A DNA stretch of 64,000 nucleotides from Taklimakanibacter albus (GCF_016595235.1 NZ_JAENHL010000008.1:2162961-2226960); one strand, 5' to 3'; shown: positions 51,969 to 61,438, counted from the stretch's first letter. Made by a program: numbers and translations. The notes: a model not told the origin generated them from the letters alone.

Positions 51969-53715
51969 GAAGTTTCACTCCGAACAGACGGGTGGCGATG
52001 AAGATCAGAAGCGCGGTGATGGCGATCTGGATGACCGAGAGTGAGGCGACGACGCCGGTATAACCCGGCACCCAGGCGCTGAGCATGGCCATGGAGATGA
52101 CCTCGTTGCCGGGCCGATAGAGGAAGATCGCCGCCGCATATTCCTTGAAGAACAGGATCACCAGCAAAGTGTAGCAGGACAGGAAAGCAGGTTTCAGGAT
52201 GGGCGCCACGATGCGGCGTACCGTCTGCGACCAGGACGCGCCGACGACGCGCGCGGCGCGGTCGAAGTCACGCGTCACCTGCAGCATGGCGGGCGCCACG
52301 ATGCCGTAGCCCGCCGGCAGATGGCGGATGATGTAAGCCAGCGCCAGCACCCAGAGCGTTCCGGCGAGGAAGCCGAAGCCCGGCACGAGGACAATGGCAT
52401 AAAACACGCCGAGGCTGACGATGAGGCCCGGCACGGCGCGCGGTAGCTGCGCCAGAAGATCGACCAGGCGGCGGAAACGGAATTCCGAGCGCTGGGCGAC
52501 GAAGGCGAGCGCGCCGATGATGAGCGTGCCGAGGAAACCACCACCCACCGCGAGCAGGATCGTGTTGAGAATGGACCTTGCATAGGTCCCGTTCATGAAA
52601 GTCTCGCGGTAATTCTCGAAAGTCAGCACCTCGAATGGCGAGATGAAGGGCGACAGCACGGTGACGAAGGAGCGCAGCAGAAGCCCGAAGCCGAGCGCGC
52701 CGATGGTGAGCCCGACATAAAGCAGAACGGCACCGAAAGCCGGCCAGCGCCAACGGCCGAGATCGAGCGGCTCAAGGCGTCCACCCTTCGGCCCGATGCT
52801 GATGAAACGGTGGGCGCGGGCGAGCAGCACATGCTGCAAGGCGACGAGCAGCGACACGAGGACGAGAAGGATGAGGGCGGCGGCCGAGACGAGGCCATAA
52901 TCCGGCCGGCCCGCTTCGAAGCCTTTGTCATAGATGAAGGTGGTGATGAGCTGGATGCCGACCGGGCCGCCGAGCAGCAGCGGAATGGCGAACATCTCCA
53001 GCGCCGCCACGACATTCATGACGAAGCCATAGACGATGGCCGGGCGCATCAGCGGTAATGTGATGCGGGTGACGATGCGCAGAGGTCCGGCGCCGGCGAT
53101 GCGCGCCGCCGCTTCGAGCCGCGGGTCCTGCTGCTGGGCGGAGGAAAGACAATAGAGAATGGTCATCGGCACCATGGCGATGCCGGAGATCAGCGAGAGG
53201 CCGGTGACCGTATAGATGTTCCACGGCGCCTCGCCGCCGAAGAGATTGACGAACAGCGCGCTCACATAACCCGACGGCCCATAGGTGAGGATGGCGCCGA
53301 AACCGATGATCAAGGGCGATACGAAGATCGGCCACAGCAGGATGTTGGCGAAGAAACCACGGGAGGGAAGATTGGTGCGCCCGACCAGCAGCGCCAGCAC
53401 CGTGCCGAAGATGAGCGAGAAGCCGATGGAGATGAGGCAGAAGACCAGCGTGACGGTGGCGAGCCCCGGAATCTCCGGCAGGCTGAAGAGATTACTGAAA
53501 TTGGCGAGGGTGAAGGCGCCGTCCCAGGCGTAGAGCGGCACGGCGCTGAAGGCCTGCAGGATCAACGGCACCAGCGGGATGGCGACGAGCGCGAGGCAGA
53601 CGAGGCCGATGCCCGATTGCGCCGCCGTCTCGGCGAGGCTGTCGCCTTGCGATCTCGAGGTCCGGCGCGGCAGTGCGGCCGCCGCGCCGGACGAAACGTC
53701 GTCTTTCACCGTCAT
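51961..53715 (-). CDS. ABC permease of FbpB/ThiP type (two BPD domains)
   Basis: A 584-residue inner-membrane protein with two permease domains in one chain, the normal form for FbpB. The two contact loops are RLEAAARIAGAGPLRIVTRI, then TLPLMRPA, and RDFDRAARVVGASWSQTVRR, then IVAPILKPA. About twelve hydrophobic helices are visible. A cytoplasmic N-terminal stretch of about 30 polar residues precedes the first helix. The gene overlaps the binding-protein gene upstream by 4 bp and the ATPase downstream by 8 bp, so the three are co-translated. Substrate follows the binding protein. Confidence 0.83.
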
Positions 53716-54779
53716 TGCGGCGTGAAGGCGGCCTTCCAGCGGGCCGTGAACGCGTCGCGATTGGTGACGAGATCACGGTCATAACCGACGATCAGGATGT
53801 TCTTCTCGCCGACCTGCTCGACAATGCTGCCATAGCTGAAGAAGGGCACGTCCCCCTTCTTGATGTCGGGGCGATAGGGCGTCACACCGTTCTGCGCCAG
53901 CGCGATCTGGCCGTCACGCGACAGAAGCGTGTCGAGCAGCAGCTTGGCCGAGTTCGGGCTCGATGCCGCTTTGGTGAGCGCAAGCCCACGCAGCACGATC
54001 GGCGTGCCATCGGCCGGGAAGGACCAGCCGACCAGCTTTTCGACATCCGGACGGCTGAGACGCGGAATATTGACGCCCGACAGGAACAGGCCGATGCCAT
54101 ATTCGCCGGAGAGGACCTTGTCGCGGATCGTGCCGGCGCTGCGCTCGGGTCGCGCCGAAGGGCCGATCTTCTCCATCAGCGACCACAATTCGGAACGGTC
54201 GCGGGCCCAGGTCCAGAACAGCGACAGGCCGAAAGGATTGGCGGCAGCGTCATAGGTCGAGATCTTGCCTTTGAGATCGGGCGCGAGGGCGGCAACATCG
54301 GCCACCGATTTCGGCGCCTTTTCGGCCGGCACCACGAATTTGTTGTAGGCGATGATGATCGGGTCGGTCGACGCGCTGTAGAGCCCGGGGAAAGGCCGGC
54401 TCCATTCGGGCAGATCGGCGGTGTGCGGCGACACGTAAGGAACCGCCTCGCCCTTGTCGATGAATTCGAGCCAGCGATCGGCGCCACCGGTCAGGATGAG
54501 ATCGGCGGTGCGCGTCTTGGTCGAGCTCTCGGCGTAATATTTCTCCCACAGGTCGCCGCCCATATTGGTGGCCTCGACCTTGATCCAGGGATATTTCTCG
54601 TTGAACAGCTTGAGCACCGGCTCCCAGAATTCCGGCTCGAGATTCGAATAGACGAGAATACCCGCTTCAGCCTTGCTCGCCTCGACGACCGCCGGATCGT
54701 CCTTCACTTCAGCCAAAGCCGGCATGGCCCCGCCAATGAAAATCGCCAGCGCCAATAAGGCGCCCTTCATGCCCTTCAT
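53712..54779 (-). CDS. ABC binding protein of Fbp/PotD-like type
   Basis: A 355-residue extracellular binding protein with a signal peptide (MKGMKGALLALAIFIGGAMP, cleavage near ALA). The mature part starts with a short charged region and then ILVYSNLEPEFWEPVLKLFN, typical of type II binding proteins for iron, phosphonates or polyamines. Other landmarks are TADLILTGGADRWLEFI and GIGLFLSGVN. The paired C-terminal tyrosines that hold iron in FbpA are not evident, so iron is not favoured. It is first in the transporter operon, 13 bp after the GntR gene on the same strand. An organic acid or organophosphorus ligand is possible but unproven. Confidence 0.78.
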   Translation of the reverse strand: MKGMKGALLALAIFIGGAMPALAEVKDDPAVVEASKAEAGILVYSNLEPEFWEPVLKLFNEKYPWIKVEATNMGGDLWEKYYAESSTKTRTADLILTGGADRWLEFIDKGEAVPYVSPHTADLPEWSRPFPGLYSASTDPIIIAYNKFVVPAEKAPKSVADVAALAPDLKGKISTYDAAANPFGLSLFWTWARDRSELWSLMEKIGPSARPERSAGTIRDKVLSGEYGIGLFLSGVNIPRLSRPDVEKLVGWSFPADGTPIVLRGLALTKAASSPNSAKLLLDTLLSRDGQIALAQNGVTPYRPDIKKGDVPFFSYGSIVEQVGEKNILIVGYDRDLVTNRDAFTARWKAAFTPQ

Positions 54780-54792
54780 GTCTTCCTCCTTG

Positions 54793-55518
54793 TTATTCAG
54801 ATTTTTGTCCGCCGGCCGAGGCTTCGTTCTTATCCTGCTCGGCGATATGGCGTTCCAGGATGGCGCGCGAATGGTCGATGTGGCGGCGCATCAAGAGTGC
54901 TGCCAGCTCGCCATCGCGGTGCTTCAACGCCTCGAGAATGGCGACGTGCTCGAAATGCGCCGCGCGGCTGCGCTCCGACAAAGTCTTCCACGCGCTGTGA
55001 TAATAGCTGCGGGCGTGACGCCAGAGATCGCGCGAGAGAAGGCGTAGCAATTCGTCATTGCCGGCGATCTCGGCGAGACGCGTGTGGAAGTCGCGAATCG
55101 GCGACAGACGGCGTTGACGATCGCGCTCTATGCCATCGATCTGCTCGCCTTCGGCGGCGAGCATCGCTTCGAGTGCTGCAATATCGTCCGGCGTGATGCG
55201 TTGCGCGGCGCGCTGGCAGGCGATCGCCTCGAGTGCGGCGCGGATCTCATAGAGATCGGCGACCATCTTCAGCGTCAGCTGGATGACCCTGACCCCGCTA
55301 TAGGGCAGGCGCTCGATGAGACGGCGCTCCTCCAGGAGCCTGAGCGCCTCGCGCAGAGGCGCCCGGCTGACCCCGAACCGGCTGGCGAGTTCGGATTCGC
55401 GCAGCCACGCCCCGCCGGGGAGATCGCCCGAAATGATGGCGTCCGAGATGGCCCGGACAATCCGGTCGGACAAAGGCGCTTCGCCGTCCTCGGCAACTTG
55501 ATTGTCGACAATTTGCAT
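54793..55518 (-). CDS. GntR-family (FadR/FCD) transcriptional regulator
   Basis: A 241-residue regulator with a winged helix (LPGGAWLRESELASRFGVSR, APLREALRLLEERRLIERLP) and an FCD domain. It is the first gene of the minus-strand group and is followed after 13 bp by the Fbp-type transporter, so regulator and transporter are probably one transcript. The AtuA-like/DUF4387 pair is divergent. An ATTGTCGACAAT palindrome overlaps codons 3-6 of this gene, and a related GGTCGACAAT lies near the AtuA-like promoter. It likely controls both directions. The effector is unknown. Confidence 0.84.
   Translation of the reverse strand: MQIVDNQVAEDGEAPLSDRIVRAISDAIISGDLPGGAWLRESELASRFGVSRAPLREALRLLEERRLIERLPYSGVRVIQLTLKMVADLYEIRAALEAIACQRAAQRITPDDIAALEAMLAAEGEQIDGIERDRQRRLSPIRDFHTRLAEIAGNDELLRLLSRDLWRHARSYYHSAWKTLSERSRAAHFEHVAILEALKHRDGELAALLMRRHIDHSRAILERHIAEQDKNEASAGGQKSE
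55501..55512. promoter_or_regulatory. Candidate GntR operator ATTGTCGACAAT
   Basis: A perfect 12-bp palindrome lying inside the first codons of the GntR gene. Related GTCGAC sites occur at 55522-55528 (GGTCGAC) and 55577-55585 (GGTCGACAA), so the divergent promoter holds three GTCGAC cores within 85 bp. Binding here would repress the regulator's own gene. Position and sequence are seen; function is inferred. Confidence 0.5.
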
Positions 55519-55576
55519 GAGGTCGACTATCAGATTTCATAAAACTGCTGTCAATAGTGAAGTTTTGGAAATTCTG

Positions 55577-55586
55577 GTCGACAATC
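55577..55586. promoter_or_regulatory. Second GTCGAC-type site GGTCGACAAT
   Basis: A near-palindromic copy of the 55501 site (TGGTCGACAA core) placed 52 bp before the TTG start of the AtuA-like gene. Its presence argues that translation of that gene starts at 55638 rather than at the ATG at 55590, which lies almost on the site. Confidence 0.45.
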
Positions 55587-55637
55587 TGAATGAAACTTGC
55601 GAGAGATGAGCCGAACTCGTCCGCAACAGGAGCGATC

Positions 55638-57011
55638 TTGCCGGTAAAATTCCTCTGTTCGTCCGGGGCCGTCGGCTCCGGAATCGACCTGCCTTCCTTC
55701 CGCGAAGGCCTCGCCCGCGGGCCGGATTTCGTCGCCTCGGATGCCGGCACGATCGATGCCGGGCCCTATCACCTGGGCGCCGGGAATGGCGCCTATGCCT
55801 ATGAGGCGATAAGGCACGATCTCGATATCCTGCTCAGCGAAGTGCCGCGCGGCACGCCGATCCTGATCGGCTCGGCCGATACCGCCGGCGGCGATCCGCA
55901 TGTCGAGAGGACGCTCGATGTGGTGCGCGACGTGGTCTCGACGCGCAAGCTCGATCCCCTGCGGGTCGCCGTCATCCGCGCCGAGCAGAGCAAGGACTAT
56001 CTCAAGAAGATGCTGCGCGAGGGGCGCATCCGGCCGCTCGAAAACGCGCCGCACTTCGATGAAGACACGATCGAGCGCAGCACGCGCATCGTCGGCATGA
56101 TGGGCGCCGAGCCGCTGCAAGAGGCGCTCGGCCACAATGTCGATCTCGTGCTGGCGGGGCGCTGCAGCGATTCCGCCCTCTTCGCCGCGCTGCCGATCAA
56201 ACGCGGCATTCCGGAAGGCCTCGCCTGGCACGCGGGCAAAGTGGTCGAATGCGGCACGCTCACCTGCGAGACCTATCGGCGCGGCACCATGTATGGCGAG
56301 CTGACCCAGGACCACGCGATCATCACGCCACTCGGCCGCGATCTGCGCTGCACGCCGCAAAGTGTCGCCTCGCACAGTCTCTATGAAAATGGCGATCCCT
56401 ATCTGCATCGCGAATGCTCAGGGACGCTCGATCTCACTCATGCGCGCTTTACCCAGCATGATCCGGTGAGCGTGAAGATCTCGGGCTCCGGCTATATTCC
56501 CGCCGATCAATACAGCGTGAAGCTCGAAGGCGTCGAGCTCGCGGGCTACCAGACGGTGATCGTCGGCGGCATCCGCGACCCCTTCATCATCCGGCAATTC
56601 GACCGCTGGATCGGCGAAGTGAAGGCGGAGATCACCGAGCGGGTCGGCAAGCTGCTGGGCAATCGCCTTGCCGCTTCCGACTGGCGCATCGATGTCCATG
56701 CCTACGGCCGCAATGCCGTGATGGGCGGTCGCGAGCCGAAGCTCGAAGAGCCGCCGCATGAGATCGGCCTCGTCGTCTGCCTCAGCGCGCCGACGCAGGA
56801 GCTCGCCACCAAGATCGCCGAGCTCAGCCGGCAGCCCCTGCTGCATCATCCGATCCCCGAATGGTCGGGCTCGATCACCGGCTTCGCCTGCCTGTTCAAC
56901 CGCGCCTATATAGAACGCGGGCCCTATTGGCGTTTCTGCGTCCATCATGTCGTGCTGCCGCATGATCCGATGGAGATGTTCCGCCTGGACGTCGTGACGC
57001 TCAGCGCCTGA
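55638..57011 (+). CDS. AtuA-like family protein (DUF1446-type)
   Basis: A 457-residue protein of the acyclic-terpene-utilisation AtuA-like family. The TTG at 55638 is chosen because AGGAG lies five bases upstream and the family-typical start follows (VKFLCSSGAVGSGIDLPSFR); the ATG at 55590 would add 16 unrelated residues. Conserved stretches include DFVASDAGTIDAGPYHLG, LIGSADTAGGDPHVERTLDV, LVLAGRCSDSALFAALPIKRG and DPYLHRECSGTLDLTHARF. AtuA is needed for citronellol/geraniol use in Pseudomonas, but its chemistry is unproven and many homologues serve other acids. The next gene encodes the usual DUF4387 partner. No other terpene genes are nearby. Confidence 0.8.
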   Translation: MPVKFLCSSGAVGSGIDLPSFREGLARGPDFVASDAGTIDAGPYHLGAGNGAYAYEAIRHDLDILLSEVPRGTPILIGSADTAGGDPHVERTLDVVRDVVSTRKLDPLRVAVIRAEQSKDYLKKMLREGRIRPLENAPHFDEDTIERSTRIVGMMGAEPLQEALGHNVDLVLAGRCSDSALFAALPIKRGIPEGLAWHAGKVVECGTLTCETYRRGTMYGELTQDHAIITPLGRDLRCTPQSVASHSLYENGDPYLHRECSGTLDLTHARFTQHDPVSVKISGSGYIPADQYSVKLEGVELAGYQTVIVGGIRDPFIIRQFDRWIGEVKAEITERVGKLLGNRLAASDWRIDVHAYGRNAVMGGREPKLEEPPHEIGLVVCLSAPTQELATKIAELSRQPLLHHPIPEWSGSITGFACLFNRAYIERGPYWRFCVHHVVLPHDPMEMFRLDVVTLSA

Positions 57012-57025
57012 TTTCAAGGATGCCT

Positions 57026-57346
57026 ATGAAACTCCATGAATTGACGAGCCTCATCCGCAGCAAGAATGCGGGCCCGTTCTCGCTCACTTTCGACATCATG
57101 TTCTCGGACGCCAGAGCCTACGAGCATGTGAAGGCGTCGGGCGCGCTCAATCCCGCGGCGCTCGCAAGCCTCCTGCATTGCTCGCCCAATCAGATCCAGT
57201 TCTTCGTCTGTGACAATGCGCTGGCCTTCAAGGCGACGATCCCCCGGGCGCTCCCCGCCGGCGATCCGGCCGATGGCGATCTTCATGGCGGCCAGCAATT
57301 CGCGCCGCTCATGGAGATCGATATCCCCGACCTGCCGGTGAAATAA
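57026..57346 (+). CDS. DUF4387 protein, partner of the AtuA-like protein
   Basis: A 106-residue protein of the DUF4387 family. The ATG at 57026 (MKLHELTSLIRSKNAGPFSL) is preferred over the ATG at 57020 because AAGGA lies five bases before it. Conserved stretches are TFDIMFSDARAYEHVKASGA and NALAFKATIPRALPAGDPADG. DUF4387 genes nearly always follow an AtuA-like gene, and in some genomes the two are fused, so they probably form one functional unit. The role is unknown. The gene ends 6 bp from the convergent GntR gene. Confidence 0.8.
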   Translation: MKLHELTSLIRSKNAGPFSLTFDIMFSDARAYEHVKASGALNPAALASLLHCSPNQIQFFVCDNALAFKATIPRALPAGDPADGDLHGGQQFAPLMEIDIPDLPVK

Positions 57347-57352
57347 CCCGGG

Positions 57353-58093
57353 TCAGCGGCCCTCTCGATCGGACACGACCTCGAGCGGCAGGCACCCCAG
57401 GAACAAATCGCGCGCTCTTTCGATATGACTGCGCATCAGCGCGCGGGCTTCCTCGCCTTCGCGCCGCTCGATGAGCGACAGGATCGCGGAGTGCTCGCCA
57501 TTGATCAGCGCCAGACGCTCAACCGGATTGGGCAGCGACATGGAGCGCGCGATATAGATCTTGAAGCCGATGAAGTCCTGCACGCGATCGAGTGCCTGAA
57601 CGATGAAGGGGTTCTCCGATGCCATGGCGATGGCGCGATGGAAGTCGAAAGACTTACCGATGCGATACTCGCCGCGCTGAACATAACGATCGACCTCGTC
57701 GATATTCTGGCGGATGACATCGAGGGCGGCGCGGTCGCAATGCTTGGCGGCCAGGAAGGCGGCCTCCTGCTCGACCAGAACTCGGAACTCGAAACATTTC
57801 TGGAAGTCACCGATGCTCACCTGGCCGGCGGAGGCATCATCGCCGCGTGCATGCTCATAAAGAACGATGCTGCCTGAGCCCTGCACCGAGCGGATGAGCC
57901 CGTTGTCGCGCAATTTCGCCAAGGCGTTGCGTATCACGGGGCGCGAGACGTCGAATTCCTCGGTGAGCTCGCGCTCGGTCGGCAGTCGCGAGAAGCGCGC
58001 ATATTGGCCCGAATAGAGGCGGTCGAGCAGTGTCTTATAGACGACATCGCTGCGCCGCCGGCCCGGCAAAGTCTCAAAAGTTGTATCGTTCAT
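57353..58093 (-). CDS. GntR-family (FadR/FCD) transcriptional regulator
   Basis: A 246-residue regulator. The ATG at 58093 (MNDTTFETLPGRRRSDVVYK) is chosen because AAGGG lies five bases upstream; ATG at 58096 and longer starts are possible. The winged helix reads RLPTERELTEEFDVSRPVIR, NALAKLRDNGLIRSVQGSGS, followed by an FCD domain (SIGDFQKCFEFRVLVEQEAA). It is divergent from the Dpp-type operon, with ACAAATTTGT-like sites between. It most likely represses that operon in the absence of its ligand. The effector is unknown. Confidence 0.84.
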   Translation of the reverse strand: MNDTTFETLPGRRRSDVVYKTLLDRLYSGQYARFSRLPTERELTEEFDVSRPVIRNALAKLRDNGLIRSVQGSGSIVLYEHARGDDASAGQVSIGDFQKCFEFRVLVEQEAAFLAAKHCDRAALDVIRQNIDEVDRYVQRGEYRIGKSFDFHRAIAMASENPFIVQALDRVQDFIGFKIYIARSMSLPNPVERLALINGEHSAILSLIERREGEEARALMRSHIERARDLFLGCLPLEVVSDREGR

Positions 58094-58107
58094 CATTGCC
58101 CTTACGA

Positions 58108-58117
58108 ACAAATTTGT
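58108..58117. promoter_or_regulatory. Candidate GntR operator ACAAATTTGT
   Basis: A perfect 10-bp palindrome 14 bp upstream of the GntR start. A near copy, ACAAATTTGC, follows at 58131-58140, and TTACAAATATGTGA lies at 58201-58214 close to the operon start. Three ACAAAT cores in this 143-bp spacer suggest a multi-site operator. Confidence 0.6.
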
Positions 58118-58159
58118 AATGACAAATCTCACAAATTTGCAGAGTTGTCGATTCTTTTC

Positions 58160-58186
58160 TTGACCTTTCAGACCAATATGTAATTT
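58160..58186 (+). promoter_or_regulatory. Possible promoter of the Dpp-type operon
   Basis: TTGACC (58160-58165) and TAATTT (58181-58186) are 15 bp apart, a little short for a sigma-70 pair, in an AT-rich stretch upstream of the binding-protein gene at 58237. It lies between candidate GntR sites, as expected for a repressible promoter. Confidence 0.4.
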
Positions 58187-58236
58187 ATTCCCCCAGAAAT
58201 TTACAAATATGTGATAATCAAAAAAGGGAGTGAATT

Positions 58237-59724
58237 ATGCGCAAGGGACTTCTCGCCTTCCTCGCCGCGGCCGCGCTCGCCGCCAGCACGAGCCTTACCG
58301 ACGCCAAGACGCTGCGCGTCTCGGCGCCTGCCCCCATCAACGACATCGATCCGCATGGCTCGAATTCGGTGGTGCGCGACACGATCATGGCCGGACGCCA
58401 GATCTACGATCCACTCCTCGAATTCAAGGACGGCGAGCCGGTCGGCCGCCTCGCCACCGAATGGCAGCAGGTCGACGACAAGACCTGGCGCTTCACCTTG
58501 CGCGATGGTGTCGCCTTCCATGACGGCACCAGCCTCGATGCGGCGGATGTGAAAGCCTCGATCGAAAGACTGGCCAAGGCCAAAGGCGGCCTTGCCCGCC
58601 TGTGGACACAGCTCGACAGCGTCGACGCGCCGGACGCCAAGACCGTGATCGTCAAGCTCAAGGAATCGGTCGGCCCTTTCCTCAGGAACGTGGCGCTGCT
58701 GCAAATCGCGCCCTCTGAAGCCATCGCCGCGGCCAATGGCGAATATGGCGCGGCGGTGCGGCTTCCCGGTACTGGCGCCTTTTCGATCGAAAGCTTCGAG
58801 CCAGGCCAGACGCTGACGCTCAAGGCCAATCCCAATTACTGGGGTGGCGCTCCCAAGATCGACGGCATCAGCTTCAAGACCATCCCGGAGCTCACCGGGC
58901 GGGTAACAGCGCTGCTCAACGACGAGATCGACGTGACCTGGGGCGTTCCCGACGACCAGATCCCGTCGCTGCAGTCGAACAGCGACGTCACCGTCAGCAT
59001 CGTTCCCTCGGTCCTCTATTACTACAACTGGTTCAACAGCAGCCGCGGCCCGTTCAAGGATGCGCGGGTGCGGCAGGCTTTGTGGCACGCCGTCGACGTG
59101 AAGCAGGTCGTCGGTGACCTTCTGCCGCTGACGGGATCCATCGGCAAGGCGCCGATCGCCGAGACCGTCTTCGGCTATGCGCCGCAGGAGCCCTATTCCT
59201 ACGATCCGGAACTCGCCAAGAAACTCCTGGCCGAAGCGGGCTATCCGCAAGGCTTCTCGGCCGAGCTCAAATATTCGCAGAATTTCGGCGCCTCGGTCGA
59301 CCAGATGGCGCTCGCTTTCGTGTCCTACTGGGACAAGATCGGCGTCAAGGTCACGCCGCTGCAGCAGGAGCATGCGGTGTGGACGGCGGCGCTGCGCGAT
59401 CTCGACTGGGACATGGTGCTCGCCACCAACCCTTCCTACACCGAAGACGCCGACTACACGATCGGCCGGCTCTATCTCGGCGAGAACAAGGAAAACGGCT
59501 ACGCCAATCCGGACCTCGACAAGCTGCTCCTCGAGGCGCGCCGCGACTCCGACCAGGCCAAGCGCAAGGAACTCTATGCCAAGGCGATCAAGATCATCTG
59601 GGATGACGCGGTCGGCATATTCCCGTCGGAAGCCAAGGCGGTCTATGCCCATCGCGCCAATGTGACCGGCATCCAGCTCGCCCCGACCATGGCGCCGCGC
59701 TTCCGCGACGTCGAGATCAAGTAA
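58237..59724 (+). CDS. Peptide-type ABC binding protein (family 5), Sec-exported
   Basis: A 495-residue family 5 binding protein with a Sec signal (MRKGLLAFLAAAALAASTSL, cleavage near the TDA region), unlike the Tat signals of the two other family 5 proteins in the window. Landmarks are LRVSAPAPINDIDPHGSNSV, WRFTLRDGVAFHDGTSLDAA and VRQALWHAVDVKQVVGDLLP. AAGGGAG precedes the ATG. It heads an operon with two ATPases, two unknown genes and two permeases. The ligand may be a dipeptide, an opine, a glycoside or another small polar compound. Confidence 0.83.
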   Translation: MRKGLLAFLAAAALAASTSLTDAKTLRVSAPAPINDIDPHGSNSVVRDTIMAGRQIYDPLLEFKDGEPVGRLATEWQQVDDKTWRFTLRDGVAFHDGTSLDAADVKASIERLAKAKGGLARLWTQLDSVDAPDAKTVIVKLKESVGPFLRNVALLQIAPSEAIAAANGEYGAAVRLPGTGAFSIESFEPGQTLTLKANPNYWGGAPKIDGISFKTIPELTGRVTALLNDEIDVTWGVPDDQIPSLQSNSDVTVSIVPSVLYYYNWFNSSRGPFKDARVRQALWHAVDVKQVVGDLLPLTGSIGKAPIAETVFGYAPQEPYSYDPELAKKLLAEAGYPQGFSAELKYSQNFGASVDQMALAFVSYWDKIGVKVTPLQQEHAVWTAALRDLDWDMVLATNPSYTEDADYTIGRLYLGENKENGYANPDLDKLLLEARRDSDQAKRKELYAKAIKIIWDDAVGIFPSEAKAVYAHRANVTGIQLAPTMAPRFRDVEIK

Positions 59725-59748
59725 TCCTTCGACCATTGCCTTGGTAGA

Positions 59749-60597
59749 ATGACAAGCCCGGCGGACATGAAAGAAGACTACGATATCGAAGCCGCCGGGC
59801 TCTCCATCGCCGCGCGCCGCGAGGATGCGACGCCGCTGCCGCTGGTGCACGACATTTCCTTCGCCGTGCCGCACGGCCGCATCAGCGCACTCATCGGCGA
59901 ATCGGGCAGCGGCAAGAGTCTCACTGCTTCCGTCCTGCTCGGGCTCACCGATACCGAACAATTTGACGTCTCCTTCTCACGCCTCAGGATCCTCGATAGA
60001 GAGCTGACGTCGGTCGATGACGCCGGATTCGCGCATCTGCGCGGCACATCGATCGGTTATGTCACCCAGGATCCCGGCCGCTCGCTCGATCCGACCATGA
60101 CGGTCGGCGACCAGATCGCCGAGCTTTTCGTACTCCATCAAGGCATGGGCTGGAACGCCGCGCGCCACGAAGCCATCCGCGCCCTCGACCAGGTACGCAT
60201 CGCGTCCGCGGCCGCGCGGGCGTCCGATTATCCGCATTCCTTTTCCGGCGGCATGAAGCAACGCATCGTGATCGCCGGCGCCATCGCGCTCAGACCCCGC
60301 ATCCTCATCGCCGACGAGCCGACCAGCGCTCTCGACGTGACCGTCCAGGCTGAAATCCTGGCGCTCATCGATGAATTGCGCCGCATGATGAAGATGAGCG
60401 TGCTCCTCATCACCCACGATCTCGGCATCGTCTATCAGCTCGCCGACCAGGTGCTGGTGATGAACAAGGGGGAAATCGTCGAGCGCGGCGATGCCGAACA
60501 GATCTGCCGATCGCCCATGCAGGATTATACCCGCAGGCTCATCGCCGCAGTTCCCGATATCGGCGACGCGCCAGGGCGGCGAGGCGCTCATGGCTGA
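59749..60597 (+). CDS. Dpp/Opp-type ABC ATPase D
   Basis: A 282-residue ATPase of the DppD/OppD type, slightly shorter than typical (about 325). Walker A is GESGSGKSLTASVLLG, the following region has GYVTQDPGRSLDPTMTVGDQ, signature FSGGMKQRIVIAGAI, Walker [16 protein letters not shown] and H-loop LLITHDLGIVYQLADQ. The C-terminal CxxxC-type Fe-S motif of OppD is not apparent, with the protein ending soon after DYTRRLIAAVPDIGD. The start could also be the ATG at 59767. Its stop overlaps the next ATPase start by 8 bp. Confidence 0.82.
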   Translation: MTSPADMKEDYDIEAAGLSIAARREDATPLPLVHDISFAVPHGRISALIGESGSGKSLTASVLLGLTDTEQFDVSFSRLRILDRELTSVDDAGFAHLRGTSIGYVTQDPGRSLDPTMTVGDQIAELFVLHQGMGWNAARHEAIRALDQVRIASAAARASDYPHSFSGGMKQRIVIAGAIALRPRILIADEPTSALDVTVQAEILALIDELRRMMKMSVLLITHDLGIVYQLADQVLVMNKGEIVERGDAEQICRSPMQDYTRRLIAAVPDIGDAPGRRGAHG

Positions 60598-61438
60598 CGC
60601 GCTGCTCGACGTCGACGGTCTCGATGTCGTCTATGACATCCGCGACGCCACAGGTCGCGCGGTACGACGGCTTCATGCATTGTCCGATATCTCGCTCGTC
60701 CTCGAGCGCGGCGAAGCCATCGGCGTCGTCGGTGAATCGGGAAGCGGCAAATCCACCCTGGCACGGACGATCGTCGGCCTCGTCACGCCGACCAAAGGCC
60801 ATATCCGCATCGACGGCAAGGAACTGCCGAACCGGCGCGGCAGCGCCGCCCGGCATGGAATCCAGATGATCTTCCAGGATCACACCGCGACGCTCAACCC
60901 GTTCCAGACGGTCGGACGGATCCTCGACGAGGTGATCGCTCTATGGCGCCCCGGCATGGCGAAGCAGCAGCGGCGCCAGCAGGCGGTCTCGCTTCTCGGC
61001 AAGGTCGGGCTCGACGCGGAGGCGCTCGAGCGCCATCCGCATGCCTTCTCGGGCGGGCAGCGCCAGCGCATCTCGATCGCCCGGGCGCTCGCCACCGAGC
61101 CCCGCCTTCTCATCTGCGACGAGCCGACCTCGGCGCTCGACGTATCGATCCAGGCGCAGATCCTCGATCTCTTCGCCGATCTCAAGCGCGAGGGTTATGC
61201 GCTGCTCTTCATCTCGCATAATCTCGCTGTGGTGAACCGCATCGCCGAACGCATCATCGTGATGCAGGGCGGCCGCATCGTCGAGCAAGGCGACACCTCA
61301 GCCACCATCCGCACACCCAGCCATCCTTATACGCGCAAGCTCGTCGCCTCGGCGCCGCGGCTTTCAGACCGCGGGACGCTGCTCGCCAGCGTCCAGGCGC
61401 GTTCCGACAATCCAGAAGAACAGGAGAAGACCCGATGA
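60590..61438 (+). CDS. Dpp/Opp-type ABC ATPase F
   Basis: A 282-residue ATPase of the DppF/OppF type. The ATG at 60590 lies in the last codons of the D subunit gene. Walker A is [16 protein letters not shown], followed by IQMIFQDHTATLNPFQTVGR, signature FSGGQRQRISIARAL, Walker [16 protein letters not shown] and H-loop LFISHNLAVVNRIAER. It forms a heterodimer with the D subunit and powers the permeases at 62615 and 63532. Its stop overlaps the next gene, an unrecognised protein, by 4 bp, so that gene is clearly part of the same operon. Confidence 0.84.
   Translation: MADALLDVDGLDVVYDIRDATGRAVRRLHALSDISLVLERGEAIGVVGESGSGKSTLARTIVGLVTPTKGHIRIDGKELPNRRGSAARHGIQMIFQDHTATLNPFQTVGRILDEVIALWRPGMAKQQRRQQAVSLLGKVGLDAEALERHPHAFSGGQRQRISIARALATEPRLLICDEPTSALDVSIQAQILDLFADLKREGYALLFISHNLAVVNRIAERIIVMQGGRIVEQGDTSATIRTPSHPYTRKLVASAPRLSDRGTLLASVQARSDNPEEQEKTR

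Noticed and set aside
53712-54779. Ferric-iron binding protein FbpA
   Set aside because: The transporter architecture matches Fbp, but the paired iron-binding tyrosines are not evident and the GntR/AtuA context suggests an organic ligand.
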